A stretch of 48,900 nt of DNA, from the NCBI GenBank assembly GCA_027488845.1, contig JAIYBC010000051.1, positions 1 to 48,900 on the forward strand, in the 5' to 3' direction. The translations under genes were made by a program, and so were the position numbers. The notes under the pieces were generated by a model. It did not search any database, had not been told where the DNA came from, and saw nothing but the letters and a program-made list of their open reading frames with translations. Of this stretch, positions 7,014 through 16,381 are shown one piece after another. How positions within the stretch are numbered: the stretch's first letter is position 1; each line of letters begins with the position of its first letter. Source of the DNA: Verrucomicrobiales bacterium. Lineage in GTDB: Bacteria > Verrucomicrobiota > Verrucomicrobiia > Limisphaerales > UBA9464.

Positions 7014-8930
7014 TCATTCGAAATCCACACGGCCCCAATCCTCGGGGCGACCCTGTACACCCGACCTGGGTGCCCAGGCGAGCCGGGTCCGGTTGATGTT
7101 CTCGCCGGGGGCGGCGTCGGCCTTGTCGCCGTCGTAGAGGAAGACGTTGAAGCCCGCGCGCACGGGGCGACCGGACTTCAGCCCCGCTTCCTGGAACGGG
7201 ATCGACACCCGGACGGCGTAGCCGTCCGCGGTGCGCCAGGAGAGGAGGCGGGTTCCCGGGGACCGGGTTTCCAAGGGTCCGGCGTTGGCGTCGGCATCCC
7301 GGGCGCCGCGGACCTTCCCGGAGGAGTCGAAGGGGAAGATCCCGGCCTTCCAGCAACCGAGGGTGTGTTCGGCTCCTGCGGTCGGATCGATGCCGATCTC
7401 GACCGAGTCGGACCGCCAATGGCCCTTGATGTCGTCGGGCTGGATGTTGCTGACGATGCGGTCGTCGCGGACGCGCACCTCGACGAAGAGCGACTTGCCG
7501 TCGTGGGCGATGCGGAACGCGCCGCTGAAGTCGGCTTCGTCGTCGGGCTTTCCCTGCCAGGTGTTGCCGGGACCGATGGCGACGGGCTTCAGGGCCGCCC
7601 AGGCCGGATCGGCGTCCGCTGAGTTCCACGGGAGCTTGCCGACACGGCGGACCTTCAGGAGCGGCACCGGATGCAGTCGGACGGAAGCCTCGCCGACGCC
7701 GCGGATTTCGGCGACCAGGTTGGCGTCCTCGGCGGCGCCGGTGGGCACGTCGACCTCGACGTGGCCGGGTGGGACAAAGCGGGCCTTCCAGCCGGCCGGC
7801 ACGCGGAACCCCCAATCCCGGGCGCGACGGGAAGACGGGACGACGAGGGGGAGTCGGTTGGGTTCACCGGCGACGACCGGCAGGTCCGGCGAGAAGGACT
7901 GCGACACCTTCTGGAGTCCGTGTTCGGCGACGAACTTCCGGTAGCGGGCCACCGCGGGGCGGGGACGGAAGGCGATCCCCGGGGCGGGTTCGGATGCGGT
8001 GGCCACGGGAACCGGGAAGGGGATCTCGACGGGCTTGGCAGGCAGGCCGGCGAGCAGGTCCGAGGCCTTGGCCGGCAGCGGGACGGCGGTCAACGCAGGC
8101 GTGAACCACTGGTTGGTGGTCCGGCGGAACCAGGGAGAGGAAGCCATGCCGCCGAAGCCTTGTGAGCGGTGTCGGGACATCGCCATGCCGGCCACGTCGC
8201 GAGGTGTGCGCCCGTCGGGCAGGGGGCGGGTCACGTCCACGCCGACGGCGGAGGGGGAATCCGGTCCGCCGCCCAGGAAGAGGCGGCGGGGTTGCCAGGT
8301 TGCGAGACCTTCCACCTCGATCTGTTCCGGGAACCGGCCGGGATCCGCCGCGGCGCGGAACGCCTCCACCGCGAGCCAACCCGCGGCCTGGTGGTTGCCG
8401 TGCTGACCCGGGGTGGGAGCCGGGTTCATGGTGATCATCACCTCGGGACGCAAGGCGCGGACGACGCGGACCAGGCGCCGCAGGGTGTCTTCGTGTCCCC
8501 ATTTCTCGAGGGTGATCCCGAGGTTCTCGGTGTAGGCGAAGTCCGCGCGATCGAGGAAGTGGACCTGGCGTACGCCGAGGATGCCGAGCGCCTCGCGGAG
8601 TTCGATTTCCCGCAGCAGACCGAGGGCGGGACCGAATTGGGTGCCGACCATGTTGCCGCCGCCTTCGCCGCGGGTGCAGTAGACGTGGGCGACGTGGCGG
8701 CCCTGGCCGAGGGCGAGGGAAGCCATCGTCGCGGCGACGCCGGTCTCGTCGTCGGGATGGGCGAAGACGCCGAGCACGTCGGCCTTGAGCAGGGCGGCGC
8801 CGGTGGGCGTTGGTGCGGGAGAAGGACGTCCCGGCGCGGAGGTCGCCTGGGCGAGGGTCGTCGACGCGGCCAGCGAAGCGATCAGGAAACCAAGCGCGAG
8901 GTTTCGGGCGGGCCGGGCGGACGGGGACAT
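7014..8930 (-). CDS. Secreted PIG-L family deacetylase with C-terminal CBM9-like domain
   Basis: The N-terminus is a signal peptide (hydrophobic core about residues 11-25, ending near TLAQA). The PIG-L/LmbE zinc deacetylase fold follows, with the HPDDE metal motif at 58-62 and a later H-G-N-H motif. Relatives remove N-acetyl groups from GlcNAc-type sugars. The last 190 residues or so resemble a family-9 carbohydrate-binding module (WRSDSVEIGIDP, ADGYAVRVSIPFQEAGL, GFNVFLYDGDKAD). The linker may hold a beta-sandwich domain. A secreted catalytic domain plus a binding module implies an extracellular polysaccharide or glycoconjugate substrate. The ATG start at 8930 is chosen for the signal peptide. 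Confidence 0.82.
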   Translation of the reverse strand: MSPSARPARNLALGFLIASLAASTTLAQATSAPGRPSPAPTPTGAALLKADVLGVFAHPDDETGVAATMASLALGQGRHVAHVYCTRGEGGGNMVGTQFGPALGLLREIELREALGILGVRQVHFLDRADFAYTENLGITLEKWGHEDTLRRLVRVVRALRPEVMITMNPAPTPGQHGNHQAAGWLAVEAFRAAADPGRFPEQIEVEGLATWQPRRLFLGGGPDSPSAVGVDVTRPLPDGRTPRDVAGMAMSRHRSQGFGGMASSPWFRRTTNQWFTPALTAVPLPAKASDLLAGLPAKPVEIPFPVPVATASEPAPGIAFRPRPAVARYRKFVAEHGLQKVSQSFSPDLPVVAGEPNRLPLVVPSSRRARDWGFRVPAGWKARFVPPGHVEVDVPTGAAEDANLVAEIRGVGEASVRLHPVPLLKVRRVGKLPWNSADADPAWAALKPVAIGPGNTWQGKPDDEADFSGAFRIAHDGKSLFVEVRVRDDRIVSNIQPDDIKGHWRSDSVEIGIDPTAGAEHTLGCWKAGIFPFDSSGKVRGARDADANAGPLETRSPGTRLLSWRTADGYAVRVSIPFQEAGLKSGRPVRAGFNVFLYDGDKADAAPGENINRTRLAWAPRSGVQGRPEDWGRVDFE

Positions 8931-9001
8931 GGAGGAACTCTGCCGGGAATCGGGGCCCGCCGCAATGGGTCGGCTGAGGGGAGCGAAGACGGGACCGGGA
9001 C

Positions 9002-9053
9002 TCGCGCCAAAACGCGAAGACGCCGAAGGGGAGACGGAACCGGAACCGGAACG
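9002..9053. repeat. Short intergenic repeats (GCCAAAACGCGAAGACGCC and GGAACC units)
   Basis: The gap upstream of the PIG-L gene holds CGCCAAAACGCGAAGACGCC, made of related 8-9 base units (CGCCAAAA, CGCGAAGA, CGCCGAAG). Three GGAAC(C) hexamers follow at 9036-9052. The same GCCAAGACGCCAA-type string recurs, on the other strand, at 44752-44764. Confidence 0.5.
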
Positions 9054-9142
9054 GCGACCACGGGGAGGACTTCGGGATACCCCGCGACTTCAACCTCTGC
9101 CGAAAACGCGATTCACAGCCCGACCCCGAGTGGCTTCTCGGC

Positions 9143-9373
9143 TCAGGCGGTGGCGGGCGCGGTCCGACCGATGATCCGTCCGCGGGACAGGTCGAACGGG
9201 GAGAGTTCGAGGTCGACCGGATCGCCGACCGCGAGGGGACCGAGGCCGGACTTCAGGCGGCGGGTGACGTGGGCGACGAGCACGTATCCGTTGGGAAGCC
9301 GGACCCGGAAGGCGGCTTCGCCGAGGAGACCGATGATCTCGCCGGGGACATGGATGAAGTCGTCGTGGAGCAT
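9143..9373 (-). CDS. infA: Translation initiation factor IF-1 homologue
   Basis: A 76-residue single S1/OB-fold protein matching IF-1 along its length: GEIIGLLGEAAFRVRLPNGYVLVAHVTRRLK, then VGDPVDLELSPFDLSRGRIIGR, against the IF-1 consensus G.V...L....F.V.LENGH.V.AH.SGK and GD.V.VELSPYDL.KGRI. IF-1 binds the ribosomal A site during initiation. ATG 9373 gives the normal IF-1 length. It lies 66 nt downstream of gltB, away from the ribosomal-protein genes that often carry infA, so it may be a second copy. Confidence 0.85.
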   Translation of the reverse strand: MLHDDFIHVPGEIIGLLGEAAFRVRLPNGYVLVAHVTRRLKSGLGPLAVGDPVDLELSPFDLSRGRIIGRTAPATA

Positions 9374-9439
9374 CGCCGTTGGAGAAGGCGGCGGGCCGGA
9401 CCCCGTGACCGGGGACCGGCCCCGCACTGCGGTGGCGGA

Positions 9440-12400
9440 TCAGGCCTTGGCGGCTGCGCCGGCGGGAGGGGTCTTCGGTTCCACCTCGTGGACCGGCGGG
9501 GTGCTGGGCGGGGCGACGGCCGGGTGGGGCACGACGACCCAGAACTTCGCGCGGGCGTTCGACCAGTCCTTCAGCAGGGCCTGGGCGAAAGGCGATTCCG
9601 TGGCCTCGACGTGGGCGTTGACGAGGCCGGCGACCTTCTTGGCCTCGTCGTCGTCGGTGAGGCGTTGGAGTCCGACCATCGCATTGTTGTAGCGCTTCGG
9701 GAAGAGGTCCTCGGGATCGAAGACATAGGCGCGCCCGCCGCTCATGCCGGCGCCGAAGTTGCGTCCGGTCTCTCCGAGCACCACCACGGTGCCGCCGGTC
9801 ATGTATTCGCAGCCGTGGTCGCCCACGCCCTCGACGACGGCGGTGCCGCCGGAGTTCCGGACGCAGAAGCGTTCGCCGGCGCGGCCGGCGGCGAAGAGAC
9901 GGCCGCCGGTGGCGCCGTACATGCAGGTGTTGCCGACGACGCTGTTCTCGTTCCAGCGGAACTTCACGCCGTCCGGCGGGCGGACGACGATCTCGCCACC
10001 GTTCATGCCCTTGCCGACGTAGTCGTTGGCCTCGCCGACGAGCTTCAGGCGGACACCCTTCGCGAGGAAGGTGCCGAAGCTCTGGCCGGCGGAGCCGCGC
10101 AGGGTGACGTCGATCGAGTTGTCGGGCAGGCCGGTGTCGCCGAACTGGTATCCGATCTGGCCGGAGACCTTGGTGCCGATGTTCCGGTGGACGTTGTTGA
10201 TCCGGTAGCTGAGGCGCGCGACGCCCTTGCCCTGGAGGGCCACGCGGGCGTCGGTGATGATCTTGTCGTCGAGCGAGCTGTCACCGAAGCGCTCGTTGCG
10301 CTCGCGGGTGTGGATGCGGGAGGCGACACCGCTCGGGTCCACCTGGTAGAGCAGCTTGTCCAGCTGGAGGCTGGCGATGCGCGGACGCAGTTCCTCGGGG
10401 AACTCGGTAAGCTCCTTGCGGGTGAGCAGGTCGGTGCGGCCGATGATCTCGTCCAGCTTTCGGAAGCCGAGCGTGGCCATGATCTCGCGGATCTCCTGGG
10501 CGACGCCGTTGAAGAAGGCGACCAGGTTCTCGGGCTTGCCGCGGAACTTGAGGCGGAGCTCCTCCTTCTGGGTGGCGACGCCGACCGGACAGGTGTTGAG
10601 GTGGCAGACCCGGAACATGGCGCAACCGGCCGCGACGAGGGCGCCGGTGCCGAAGTTGTACTCTTCGGCGCCGAGCAGGGCGGCGATCACGAGGTCGCGT
10701 CCGGTCTTCATGCCGCCGTCGGTCCGCATCACGAGGCGCGAGCGGAGGTCGTTCAGCATGAGCGTCTGCTGGGCCTCGGCGACGCCGAACTCCCAGGGGC
10801 CGCCGGTGTTCTTGATCGAGCTCAGGGGCGATGCGCCGGTGCCGCCGTCGTGGCCGGAGATGAGGACGACGTCGGCGTAGGCCTTGGCGACGCCCGCGGC
10901 GACCGTGCCGACGCCGGCGCAGGCGACGAGCTTGACGCAGACCTTGGCGCGCTGGTTGACCTGCTTGAGGTCGTAGATCAGCTGGGCGAGGTCCTCGATG
11001 GAGTAGATGTCGTGGTGCGGCGGCGGCGAGATGAGCGGGACGCCGGGCACGGAGTAGCGGAGCTTGGCGATGAGCGGGGTGACCTTGTGGCCGGGCAGCT
11101 GGCCGCCTTCGCCGGGCTTGGCGCCCTGGGCCATCTTGATCTCGATCTCCTGGGCGGAGGCGAGGTAGGCCGGGGTGACGCCGAAGCGGCCGGAGGCGAC
11201 CTGCTTGATCGCGGAGTTCTTCTCGGTGGAGTAGCGGGACGGATCCTCGCCGCCCTCGCCGGAGTTGGACTTGCCGCCGATGCTGTTCATCGCGACGGCG
11301 AGGCACTCGTGCGCCTCCGGGGAGAGCGCTCCGAGGGACATGCCGGCGGTGGTGAAGCGGCGCCGGATCTCCTCGATCGGCTCGACCTCGTCGATGGGGA
11401 CGGGCGTGGTGCCGGACTTGAAGGTGAGGAGGTCGCGGGGGCTGACCGGGTCCCGCTTGTTGACCGACTCCATGTACTTGAGGAACTCGTCGCGCTTTCC
11501 GGACTTGATGAAGCGGTGGAGGTTGCCGACGACCTGGGCGTTGTAGGCGTGGTATTCGCCGCGGCCGCCCTTCGCGACTCGGTAGTTGCCGCCGACGTCG
11601 AGCGTGGGGGTGTCGGCGCCGGGCGCGAACGCGGCCTGGTGGCGCCGCAGGGCGTCCTCGGCGATGTGCCGCAGGGAGATGCCGCCGATCTGGCTGGTGG
11701 TGCCGAAGAAGCAGCGGTCGACGACCTCCTGTCCGAGGCCGACGGCCTCGAAGATCTGGGCGCCGCGGTAGCTGGCGATGGTCGAGATGCCCATCTTGGC
11801 CATGACCTTGAGCAGGCCGTTCTCGATGGCCTTGCGGAAGTTGCCCAGGGCCTTGTCGACGGTGATCTCGCCGTACTTCCCGGCCTCGACCGCCTCGCGG
11901 ATGGTGTCGACGGCGACGTAGGGATTCACCGCGCTCGCGCCGTATCCGACGACCGTGGCGAAATGGTGGACGTCCCGGGCCTCGCCGCTTTCGCAGACGA
12001 TGGAGCACTTGAGGCGCTTGCCGGCGTTGATGAGGTGGTGGTGGACGGCGCCGACGGCGAGGACCATCGGGATGGCCGCATGGGTGGCGTCACAGCCCCG
12101 GTCGGTGAGGATGAGCACGCTCTTGCCGGAGTCGACCGCCTTGGAAGCCGCCTCGCAGACGGCCGTGAGGGCGGCGTCGAGGGCCTCGGGACCGCGGTTG
12201 GACTCGAAGGTGCAGGGGATGGTCTCGCTGGGGAAGGCGGACAGGCCACGCAGCGACTCGATGTCGGAGTCGAAGAGGACCGGGGACTCGATGAGGATGT
12301 GCCGGGCCTGCTCGGGGTCCTCGTCGAACCAGCTGCGACGGGGCCCGAGCGTGGTCGACAGCGACATCACGATCTTCTCCCGGATCGAGTCGATGGGAGG

Positions 12401-13981
12401 GTTCGTGACCTGGGCGAACAGCTGCTTGAAGTAGTCGGCCAGCAGACGCGGGCGCTTGGAGAGGACGGCGAACGGGGTGTCGTCACCCATGGAACCCACC
12501 GGCTCTGCGGCCTGTGTGGCCATCGGCTTGATGAGGTCGTCGATCTGCTCCTGGTCCCAGCCGAAGGCGATCTGCTGGAGGGTGAGTTCGAGCAGGTTGA
12601 CCGGCTTGGGCGCGGTCGCGGGCTTGGGCGCTGCGGCGAGGCTGACGAGGTTGTCGGCGCACCACTGGTCGTAGGGCTGACGGGAGGCGATCATCGCCTT
12701 GACCTCGTCGTTGTCCATGAGCACGCCCTTGAGCGTGTCGATGGCGATGAGCTTGCCGGGGCCGAGGCGGCCCTTGCGGACGACCTTCTTCTCGTCGAGG
12801 GACACCACGCCGACCTCGGAACCCATCACGACGAGGCCGTCGTCGTAGACCTTGTAGCGGGCAGGGCGCAGGCCGTTGCGGTCGAGGGTGGCGCCGACGA
12901 AGCGGCCGTCGGAGAAGACGACGGCGGCGGGACCGTCCCACGGCTCGTTGAGGCAGGCGTGGAACCGGTAGAAGCCGCGGAGCTTGGGATCCATGTCGGT
13001 CATGTTCTCCCAGGGCTCCGGGGCGAGCATCATGACCGAGTGGAGGACGTCGCGGCCGGAGAGCTGGAGCGCCTCCATGGCGTTGTCGAGCGCGGAGGAG
13101 TCGGAGCCGCCGGGTTGGATGATCGGCTTGAGCGTCTCGATGTCGGCGCCCCAGACGTCGCTGGTGAGCTCGCGTTCGCGGGCACGGGTCCAGTTCTTGT
13201 TGCCGAGCAGCGTGTTGATCTCGCCGTTGTGGGCGAGCATGCGGAACGGGTGCGCCAGCTGCCAGTTGGGGAAGGTGTTCGTCGAGTAGCGCTGGTGGTA
13301 GACCGCGAGCGCGGAGGTAAAGAGGGGATCGACGAGGTCCTTGTAGAACTTCGGGAGCTGCGGCGCGTTGAAGAGGCCCTTGTAGACGATGGTCCGGGAG
13401 CTCATCGAGGGGATGTAGAACCCGTCGATCTTCTCGGACATGGCCTCGCGTTCCGCGTGGTTGCGGGCGAGGAACAGCTTCCGTTCGAACTCCTCCGGGC
13501 TCCAATCCGGATCCTTGGCGAGGATCGCCTGCTGGATCTCCGGCATCGTTTCGCGGGCCTTGTCGCCGAGGCACCGGGTGTTCACGGGCACCATGCGCCA
13601 GCCGAGGAAGTGGACGCCGTAGCGGGCGCAGCCGTCCTCGACGAACTTCTGGCACTTCGCGATGAGGTACTTCTGGCCGCGCGGGAGGAAGACGAATCCG
13701 ACCGCGAGTTCCGCCTCCTCCACCGCCTTCACGCCCAGCTTCTCGGCCTCGCGCTTGAAGAAGGCGCGGGGGAGCTGGGTGAGGATGCCGGCGCCGTCGC
13801 CGGTCTTGGCGTCGGCGTCGAGCGCACCCCGGTGCGCCAGCGAGTTCAACGCCTCGATGGCGAACTGCACGATGCGGTGCTCCGGTTTCCCGTGTGTGTT
13901 CGCGACGAAGCCGACGCCGCAGGCGTCATGCTCGAACTCGGGACGGTACAGTGAATTCGGAACGGACGGATACATGCTCAT
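9440..13981 (-). CDS. gltB: Glutamate synthase large subunit (GOGAT alpha)
   Basis: This enzyme transfers the amide nitrogen of glutamine to 2-oxoglutarate. It is about 1513 residues, the family's usual length. The domains are in order: class II glutaminase whose nucleophile is the Cys in HDACGVGF (exposed after a short propeptide); the central domain; the FMN barrel (AQGAKPGEGGQLPGHKV, SGHDGGTGASPL) with 3Fe-4S ligands in CAMFRVCHLNTCPVGVATQ; and the C-terminal GXGXG helix (GGTVVVLGETGRNFGAGMSGG). The ATG at 13981, or the next at 13975, suits the propeptide better than the TTG at 14032. No gltD flavoprotein gene lies next to it, so the electron donor is encoded elsewhere or is ferredoxin. 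Confidence 0.96.
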   Translation of the reverse strand: MSMYPSVPNSLYRPEFEHDACGVGFVANTHGKPEHRIVQFAIEALNSLAHRGALDADAKTGDGAGILTQLPRAFFKREAEKLGVKAVEEAELAVGFVFLPRGQKYLIAKCQKFVEDGCARYGVHFLGWRMVPVNTRCLGDKARETMPEIQQAILAKDPDWSPEEFERKLFLARNHAEREAMSEKIDGFYIPSMSSRTIVYKGLFNAPQLPKFYKDLVDPLFTSALAVYHQRYSTNTFPNWQLAHPFRMLAHNGEINTLLGNKNWTRARERELTSDVWGADIETLKPIIQPGGSDSSALDNAMEALQLSGRDVLHSVMMLAPEPWENMTDMDPKLRGFYRFHACLNEPWDGPAAVVFSDGRFVGATLDRNGLRPARYKVYDDGLVVMGSEVGVVSLDEKKVVRKGRLGPGKLIAIDTLKGVLMDNDEVKAMIASRQPYDQWCADNLVSLAAAPKPATAPKPVNLLELTLQQIAFGWDQEQIDDLIKPMATQAAEPVGSMGDDTPFAVLSKRPRLLADYFKQLFAQVTNPPIDSIREKIVMSLSTTLGPRRSWFDEDPEQARHILIESPVLFDSDIESLRGLSAFPSETIPCTFESNRGPEALDAALTAVCEAASKAVDSGKSVLILTDRGCDATHAAIPMVLAVGAVHHHLINAGKRLKCSIVCESGEARDVHHFATVVGYGASAVNPYVAVDTIREAVEAGKYGEITVDKALGNFRKAIENGLLKVMAKMGISTIASYRGAQIFEAVGLGQEVVDRCFFGTTSQIGGISLRHIAEDALRRHQAAFAPGADTPTLDVGGNYRVAKGGRGEYHAYNAQVVGNLHRFIKSGKRDEFLKYMESVNKRDPVSPRDLLTFKSGTTPVPIDEVEPIEEIRRRFTTAGMSLGALSPEAHECLAVAMNSIGGKSNSGEGGEDPSRYSTEKNSAIKQVASGRFGVTPAYLASAQEIEIKMAQGAKPGEGGQLPGHKVTPLIAKLRYSVPGVPLISPPPHHDIYSIEDLAQLIYDLKQVNQRAKVCVKLVACAGVGTVAAGVAKAYADVVLISGHDGGTGASPLSSIKNTGGPWEFGVAEAQQTLMLNDLRSRLVMRTDGGMKTGRDLVIAALLGAEEYNFGTGALVAAGCAMFRVCHLNTCPVGVATQKEELRLKFRGKPENLVAFFNGVAQEIREIMATLGFRKLDEIIGRTDLLTRKELTEFPEELRPRIASLQLDKLLYQVDPSGVASRIHTRERNERFGDSSLDDKIITDARVALQGKGVARLSYRINNVHRNIGTKVSGQIGYQFGDTGLPDNSIDVTLRGSAGQSFGTFLAKGVRLKLVGEANDYVGKGMNGGEIVVRPPDGVKFRWNENSVVGNTCMYGATGGRLFAAGRAGERFCVRNSGGTAVVEGVGDHGCEYMTGGTVVVLGETGRNFGAGMSGGRAYVFDPEDLFPKRYNNAMVGLQRLTDDDEAKKVAGLVNAHVEATESPFAQALLKDWSNARAKFWVVVPHPAVAPPSTPPVHEVEPKTPPAGAAAKA

Positions 13982-14049
13982 TGAACCAATGGAGTCGGGC
14001 CGGTTTGGGTCCGAACCGCGAAAGTGAACCAACCGAGGGGGTGGGGCGC

Positions 14050-14059
14050 AAAACGTTTT
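14050..14059. promoter_or_regulatory. Perfect palindrome upstream of gltB, candidate operator
   Basis: AAAACGTTTT lies about 70 nt upstream of the gltB start in otherwise G/C-rich DNA, flanked by C and G so the near-symmetry extends. It could be a regulator site in the gltB promoter. No confident -10/-35 pair was found. Confidence 0.25.
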
Positions 14060-14168
14060 TGGGAAATGGCCGTGGTATCACGCCGGTTTCCCGACGCGGA
14101 CCATGAACACGGGGAATCCCGGGGCACCGACCGCGGACACCGGACAAGGCGTCCGGCCGGCGATCCGT

Positions 14169-15026
14169 TCAGGGAAGTTCCTTCCACTGCACGAAACGGT
14201 ACTTGTCCCAAACCCAACGGAAATCCTGGTTGCGGGCGCCACCGCCGGACCAGTTGAAGACCGACCGCCCTGCGGCGAAGTCCCGTCCGGCCTTGATGGT
14301 GGTGGCCTCCCTCCAACGGTGTCCGTCGACGTGCCCGTCCTGGTAGCCGAAGGTCGTGAAGTCGCCGTGGAAGACCGCGAAGCCGTCGATCCAGCCGGGG
14401 CTGGAAACCCCGAGCACCCAGGTGCCGAGGTTGGAGTTCCGAGGATCCGACTCCTCGATGAAGACGAAGGTGCTGGAGGGGTTGTCGATCTGGGTCGCCT
14501 TGGAGAAGGGCGTCTGGGTGGGCTCCCAACCCCTGAGTCCGTTCAGTCCATTGGCCTTGGAGTAGCCGTCCCAGGCCCAGCCCGCGCCGGGCTTCAGCCG
14601 CGAGCGCAGGTCTCCGGGGCAGTGGTAGGCTCCCATCGCCGTGCAGTACTTCCAAAGCGGGCCGTTGCTCATGCCGCGTGCGACCCGTTCCATCGCCGTG
14701 GCGATCGAGATGCCGGTGGTCAAGTCCGGCGTCGGCCCCGCCCAATAGCCGCCACCGGTCAGCGGGACGATGGTGCCATTGGGATTCCGCCAGTCGTCCG
14801 TGGGCGCCAAGGCGTCGTTGGAATCGAGCGTGTACAGGGTCCAGGCCAGCGTGAGCTGCTTCTGGTTTCCGGCGCAGGCGGCACCGGTGGCCTTGAGCTT
14901 CGCCTTGCCCAACGCCGGCAGGAGCATTCCGGCCAGGATCGCGATGATGGCGATGACCACCAGCAGTTCGATGAGGGTGAAGCCGCGACGGGGGGAAGCG
15001 GTGGAACTCGGTTTCGGCAATCGCAT
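14169..15026 (-). CDS. Type II secretion pseudopilin-like protein (prepilin N-terminus)
   Basis: A 285-residue exported protein. Residues 13-38 are a class III prepilin signal ([27 protein letters not shown]), cut by prepilin peptidase after the Gly and methylated on the new N-terminal Phe. The Glu at mature position 5 is present. The globular part carries the [13 protein letters not shown] motif near the end, common in the large prepilin families of Planctomycetes and Verrucomicrobia. The ATG at 15026 is chosen because only six residues then precede the basic stretch. It stands alone, without other secretion genes, as is usual for this family. Function beyond a surface or secretion role is unknown. 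Confidence 0.85.
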   Translation of the reverse strand: MRLPKPSSTASPRRGFTLIELLVVIAIIAILAGMLLPALGKAKLKATGAACAGNQKQLTLAWTLYTLDSNDALAPTDDWRNPNGTIVPLTGGGYWAGPTPDLTTGISIATAMERVARGMSNGPLWKYCTAMGAYHCPGDLRSRLKPGAGWAWDGYSKANGLNGLRGWEPTQTPFSKATQIDNPSSTFVFIEESDPRNSNLGTWVLGVSSPGWIDGFAVFHGDFTTFGYQDGHVDGHRWREATTIKAGRDFAAGRSVFNWSGGGARNQDFRWVWDKYRFVQWKELP

Positions 15027-15142
15027 CTTGCCCTGATTGGGTGCCTTGGCATCCCGTTTGTCAGCCCCCGAATACAGCGCGGGTTCGGTAATCGCCCCGC
15101 TGCCGGTCAATACCTGGAGTCCACTTCGAAACGCCCTTCGCG

Positions 15143-15184
15143 AAAAACCCCGCCCGTCCGTGCAACAGGCACGGGCAGGCGGGG
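15143..15184 (-). terminator. Rho-independent terminator after the small secreted protein gene
   Basis: A near-perfect 16-bp GC-rich stem (arms 15148-15163 and 15169-15184, loop AACAG) is followed on the minus strand by TTTTT (15147-15143). It lies 28 nt past the stop of the minus-strand gene at 15212-15547. Confidence 0.88.
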
Positions 15185-15211
15185 CGTCATCCCGAACCGT
15201 TTGAGGGTTCC

Positions 15212-15547
15212 TCAGAACCCGACCGAGTAGGACTGGGTCTTGGTCGTGTAGTAGTAGGCGCGTCCGAGCCAGTCGTAGCGGAGCACACGTGTGGTCACCA
15301 CCGGTTGCCAACGGACCGTGTTGCCATAGCGGCGGTTGATCGCCGCCTTCTGTGCGTTCAATGCCGTGGTTGCCATCGCATCGGCGGCGGTCACCGAGTT
15401 GCCGTAGCCCATGCCCGACGCCTGTCCCGAGGAGATGGCGATGCCAGGCCCCGGCTTGATGACCTGCGCCGACAGATTCGAGCCGGTGCCCACGAGGGAC
15501 ACGACGGCAATGGCAATGGTGGAAACGATGGTACGAAGGGTCTTCAT
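15212..15547 (-). CDS. Small secreted protein, unknown function
   Basis: A 111-residue protein with a convincing signal peptide ([28 protein letters not shown]). The mature part is rich in Gly, Ser, Ala and Tyr ([21 protein letters not shown], then [19 protein letters not shown]). I do not recognise a family. The ATG at 15547 is preferred over an upstream in-frame start because it opens exactly at the signal peptide. The leader just before it is unusually A-rich (AATCAACAACAAAATATC). A strong terminator closes the gene, so it is probably monocistronic. Confidence 0.75.
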   Translation of the reverse strand: MKTLRTIVSTIAIAVVSLVGTGSNLSAQVIKPGPGIAISSGQASGMGYGNSVTAADAMATTALNAQKAAINRRYGNTVRWQPVVTTRVLRYDWLGRAYYYTTKTQSYSVGF

Positions 15548-15602
15548 GATATTTTGTTGTTGATTTCTCTGAATGGTCTCGACCAACGGGGCTGAGATAG
15601 CT

Positions 15603-15652
15603 GCATGAATGCCACTCCTACTTTTCTTAAAGATTGGAAAAGCCGTTCATGC
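15603..15652. other. Nested inverted repeats in the 15548-15846 gap
   Basis: The gene-free stretch between the small secreted protein and the nuoA terminator holds one structured spot. An outer 7-bp pair (GCATGAA 15603-15609, TTCATGC 15646-15652) encloses an inner 6-bp pair (CTTTTC 15621-15626, GAAAAG 15637-15642). It sits 56-105 nt upstream of the minus-strand start at 15547, in the A/T-richest part of the gap, so it probably belongs to that promoter. I see nothing else in the gap. Confidence 0.35.
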
Positions 15653-15846
15653 GCAACCGAGCAAGGTTTGCTGTGGTGGTCCGCATGCCGGCCCGGGTGC
15701 GTGACAGAGTGCGCCGACGCAGAGTCGGCCTTGGATGCAATCCCACCCCAAACCAAGGCGGCGGTTGGGACTTCCGATCTCCGAGCGGTCCGGATGGTGA
15801 TTCCCGATCGGGGAGCCTGTGTCCCTGAAGACGATCCAAGAATACG

Positions 15847-15871
15847 AAAAAGGGGGCCAGATGGCCCCCTT
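15847..15871 (-). terminator. Rho-independent terminator after nuoA
   Basis: A perfect 9-bp stem (AAGGGGGCC 15850-15858 and GGCCCCCTT 15863-15871, loop AGAT) is followed on the minus strand by a run of five T (15851-15847). It lies 40 nt past the nuoA stop and shows that no other nuo gene follows in this transcript. Confidence 0.88.
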
Positions 15872-15910
15872 GGATTCTGTCGGGTTTGTTGTCTTTCGCG
15901 GACGACCCAA

Positions 15911-16294
15911 TCAGGACTTCCAGTCGAAGGCCCGCTTCTTCACGGCGTAGACGTAGCCGGCGAGCAGGATGGTCATGAAAGCCAGCATGCCACCGAGGGC
16001 GACCTTCCAGTCGGTCTCGACCAAGCGCTTGTAGGTGACCGCCCACGGGTACATGAACACCACCTCGATGTCGAAAAGCACGAAGAGCAGGGCCACCAGG
16101 TAGAACTTCACGCTGAGCCGGGAGTTGCCCTCGCCTTGGGGAAGCATGCCGCACTCGTACGGGATGTCCTTGGTCTTGGTGCGACGGCCCATCTGGCCGA
16201 CAACGACCGAGAAGACCAACGTCCCGCCCGCGAAGCCCACGGCGAGCAGCAGCAACATCAACACCGGCAGGTACTGGATCAGTTGGGATTCCAT
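15911..16294 (-). CDS. nuoA: NADH-quinone oxidoreductase subunit A
   Basis: NuoA is a small membrane subunit of respiratory complex I. The 127 residues contain three membrane segments and the diagnostic loop and helix (DIPYECGM, then RLSVKFYLVALLFVLFDIEVVFMYPWAV). The conserved Cys of the loop is present. The start is ATG 16294. The gene is alone. A strong terminator follows it, and upstream, 87 nt away on the same strand, is an unrelated four-segment membrane protein. The other nuo genes must be elsewhere, or this is an extra copy. Confidence 0.95.
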   Translation of the reverse strand: MESQLIQYLPVLMLLLLAVGFAGGTLVFSVVVGQMGRRTKTKDIPYECGMLPQGEGNSRLSVKFYLVALLFVLFDIEVVFMYPWAVTYKRLVETDWKVALGGMLAFMTILLAGYVYAVKKRAFDWKS

Positions 16295-16381
16295 TCCGGG
16301 GTCAGCGTGTGGCCGATGGGCAGATCGGGCAAGCGGGAGTTTTCCGACGGACGCGGAGCCGGTGGCGATGACGTCGGCGAT

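Noticed and set aside
9269-13954. A 1561-codon plus-strand open frame antisense to gltB
   Set aside because: It is fully opposite a confidently identified gene, has a composition dominated by Gly, Asp, Val, Leu and Glu as produced by high-GC codons read backwards, and shows no domain.
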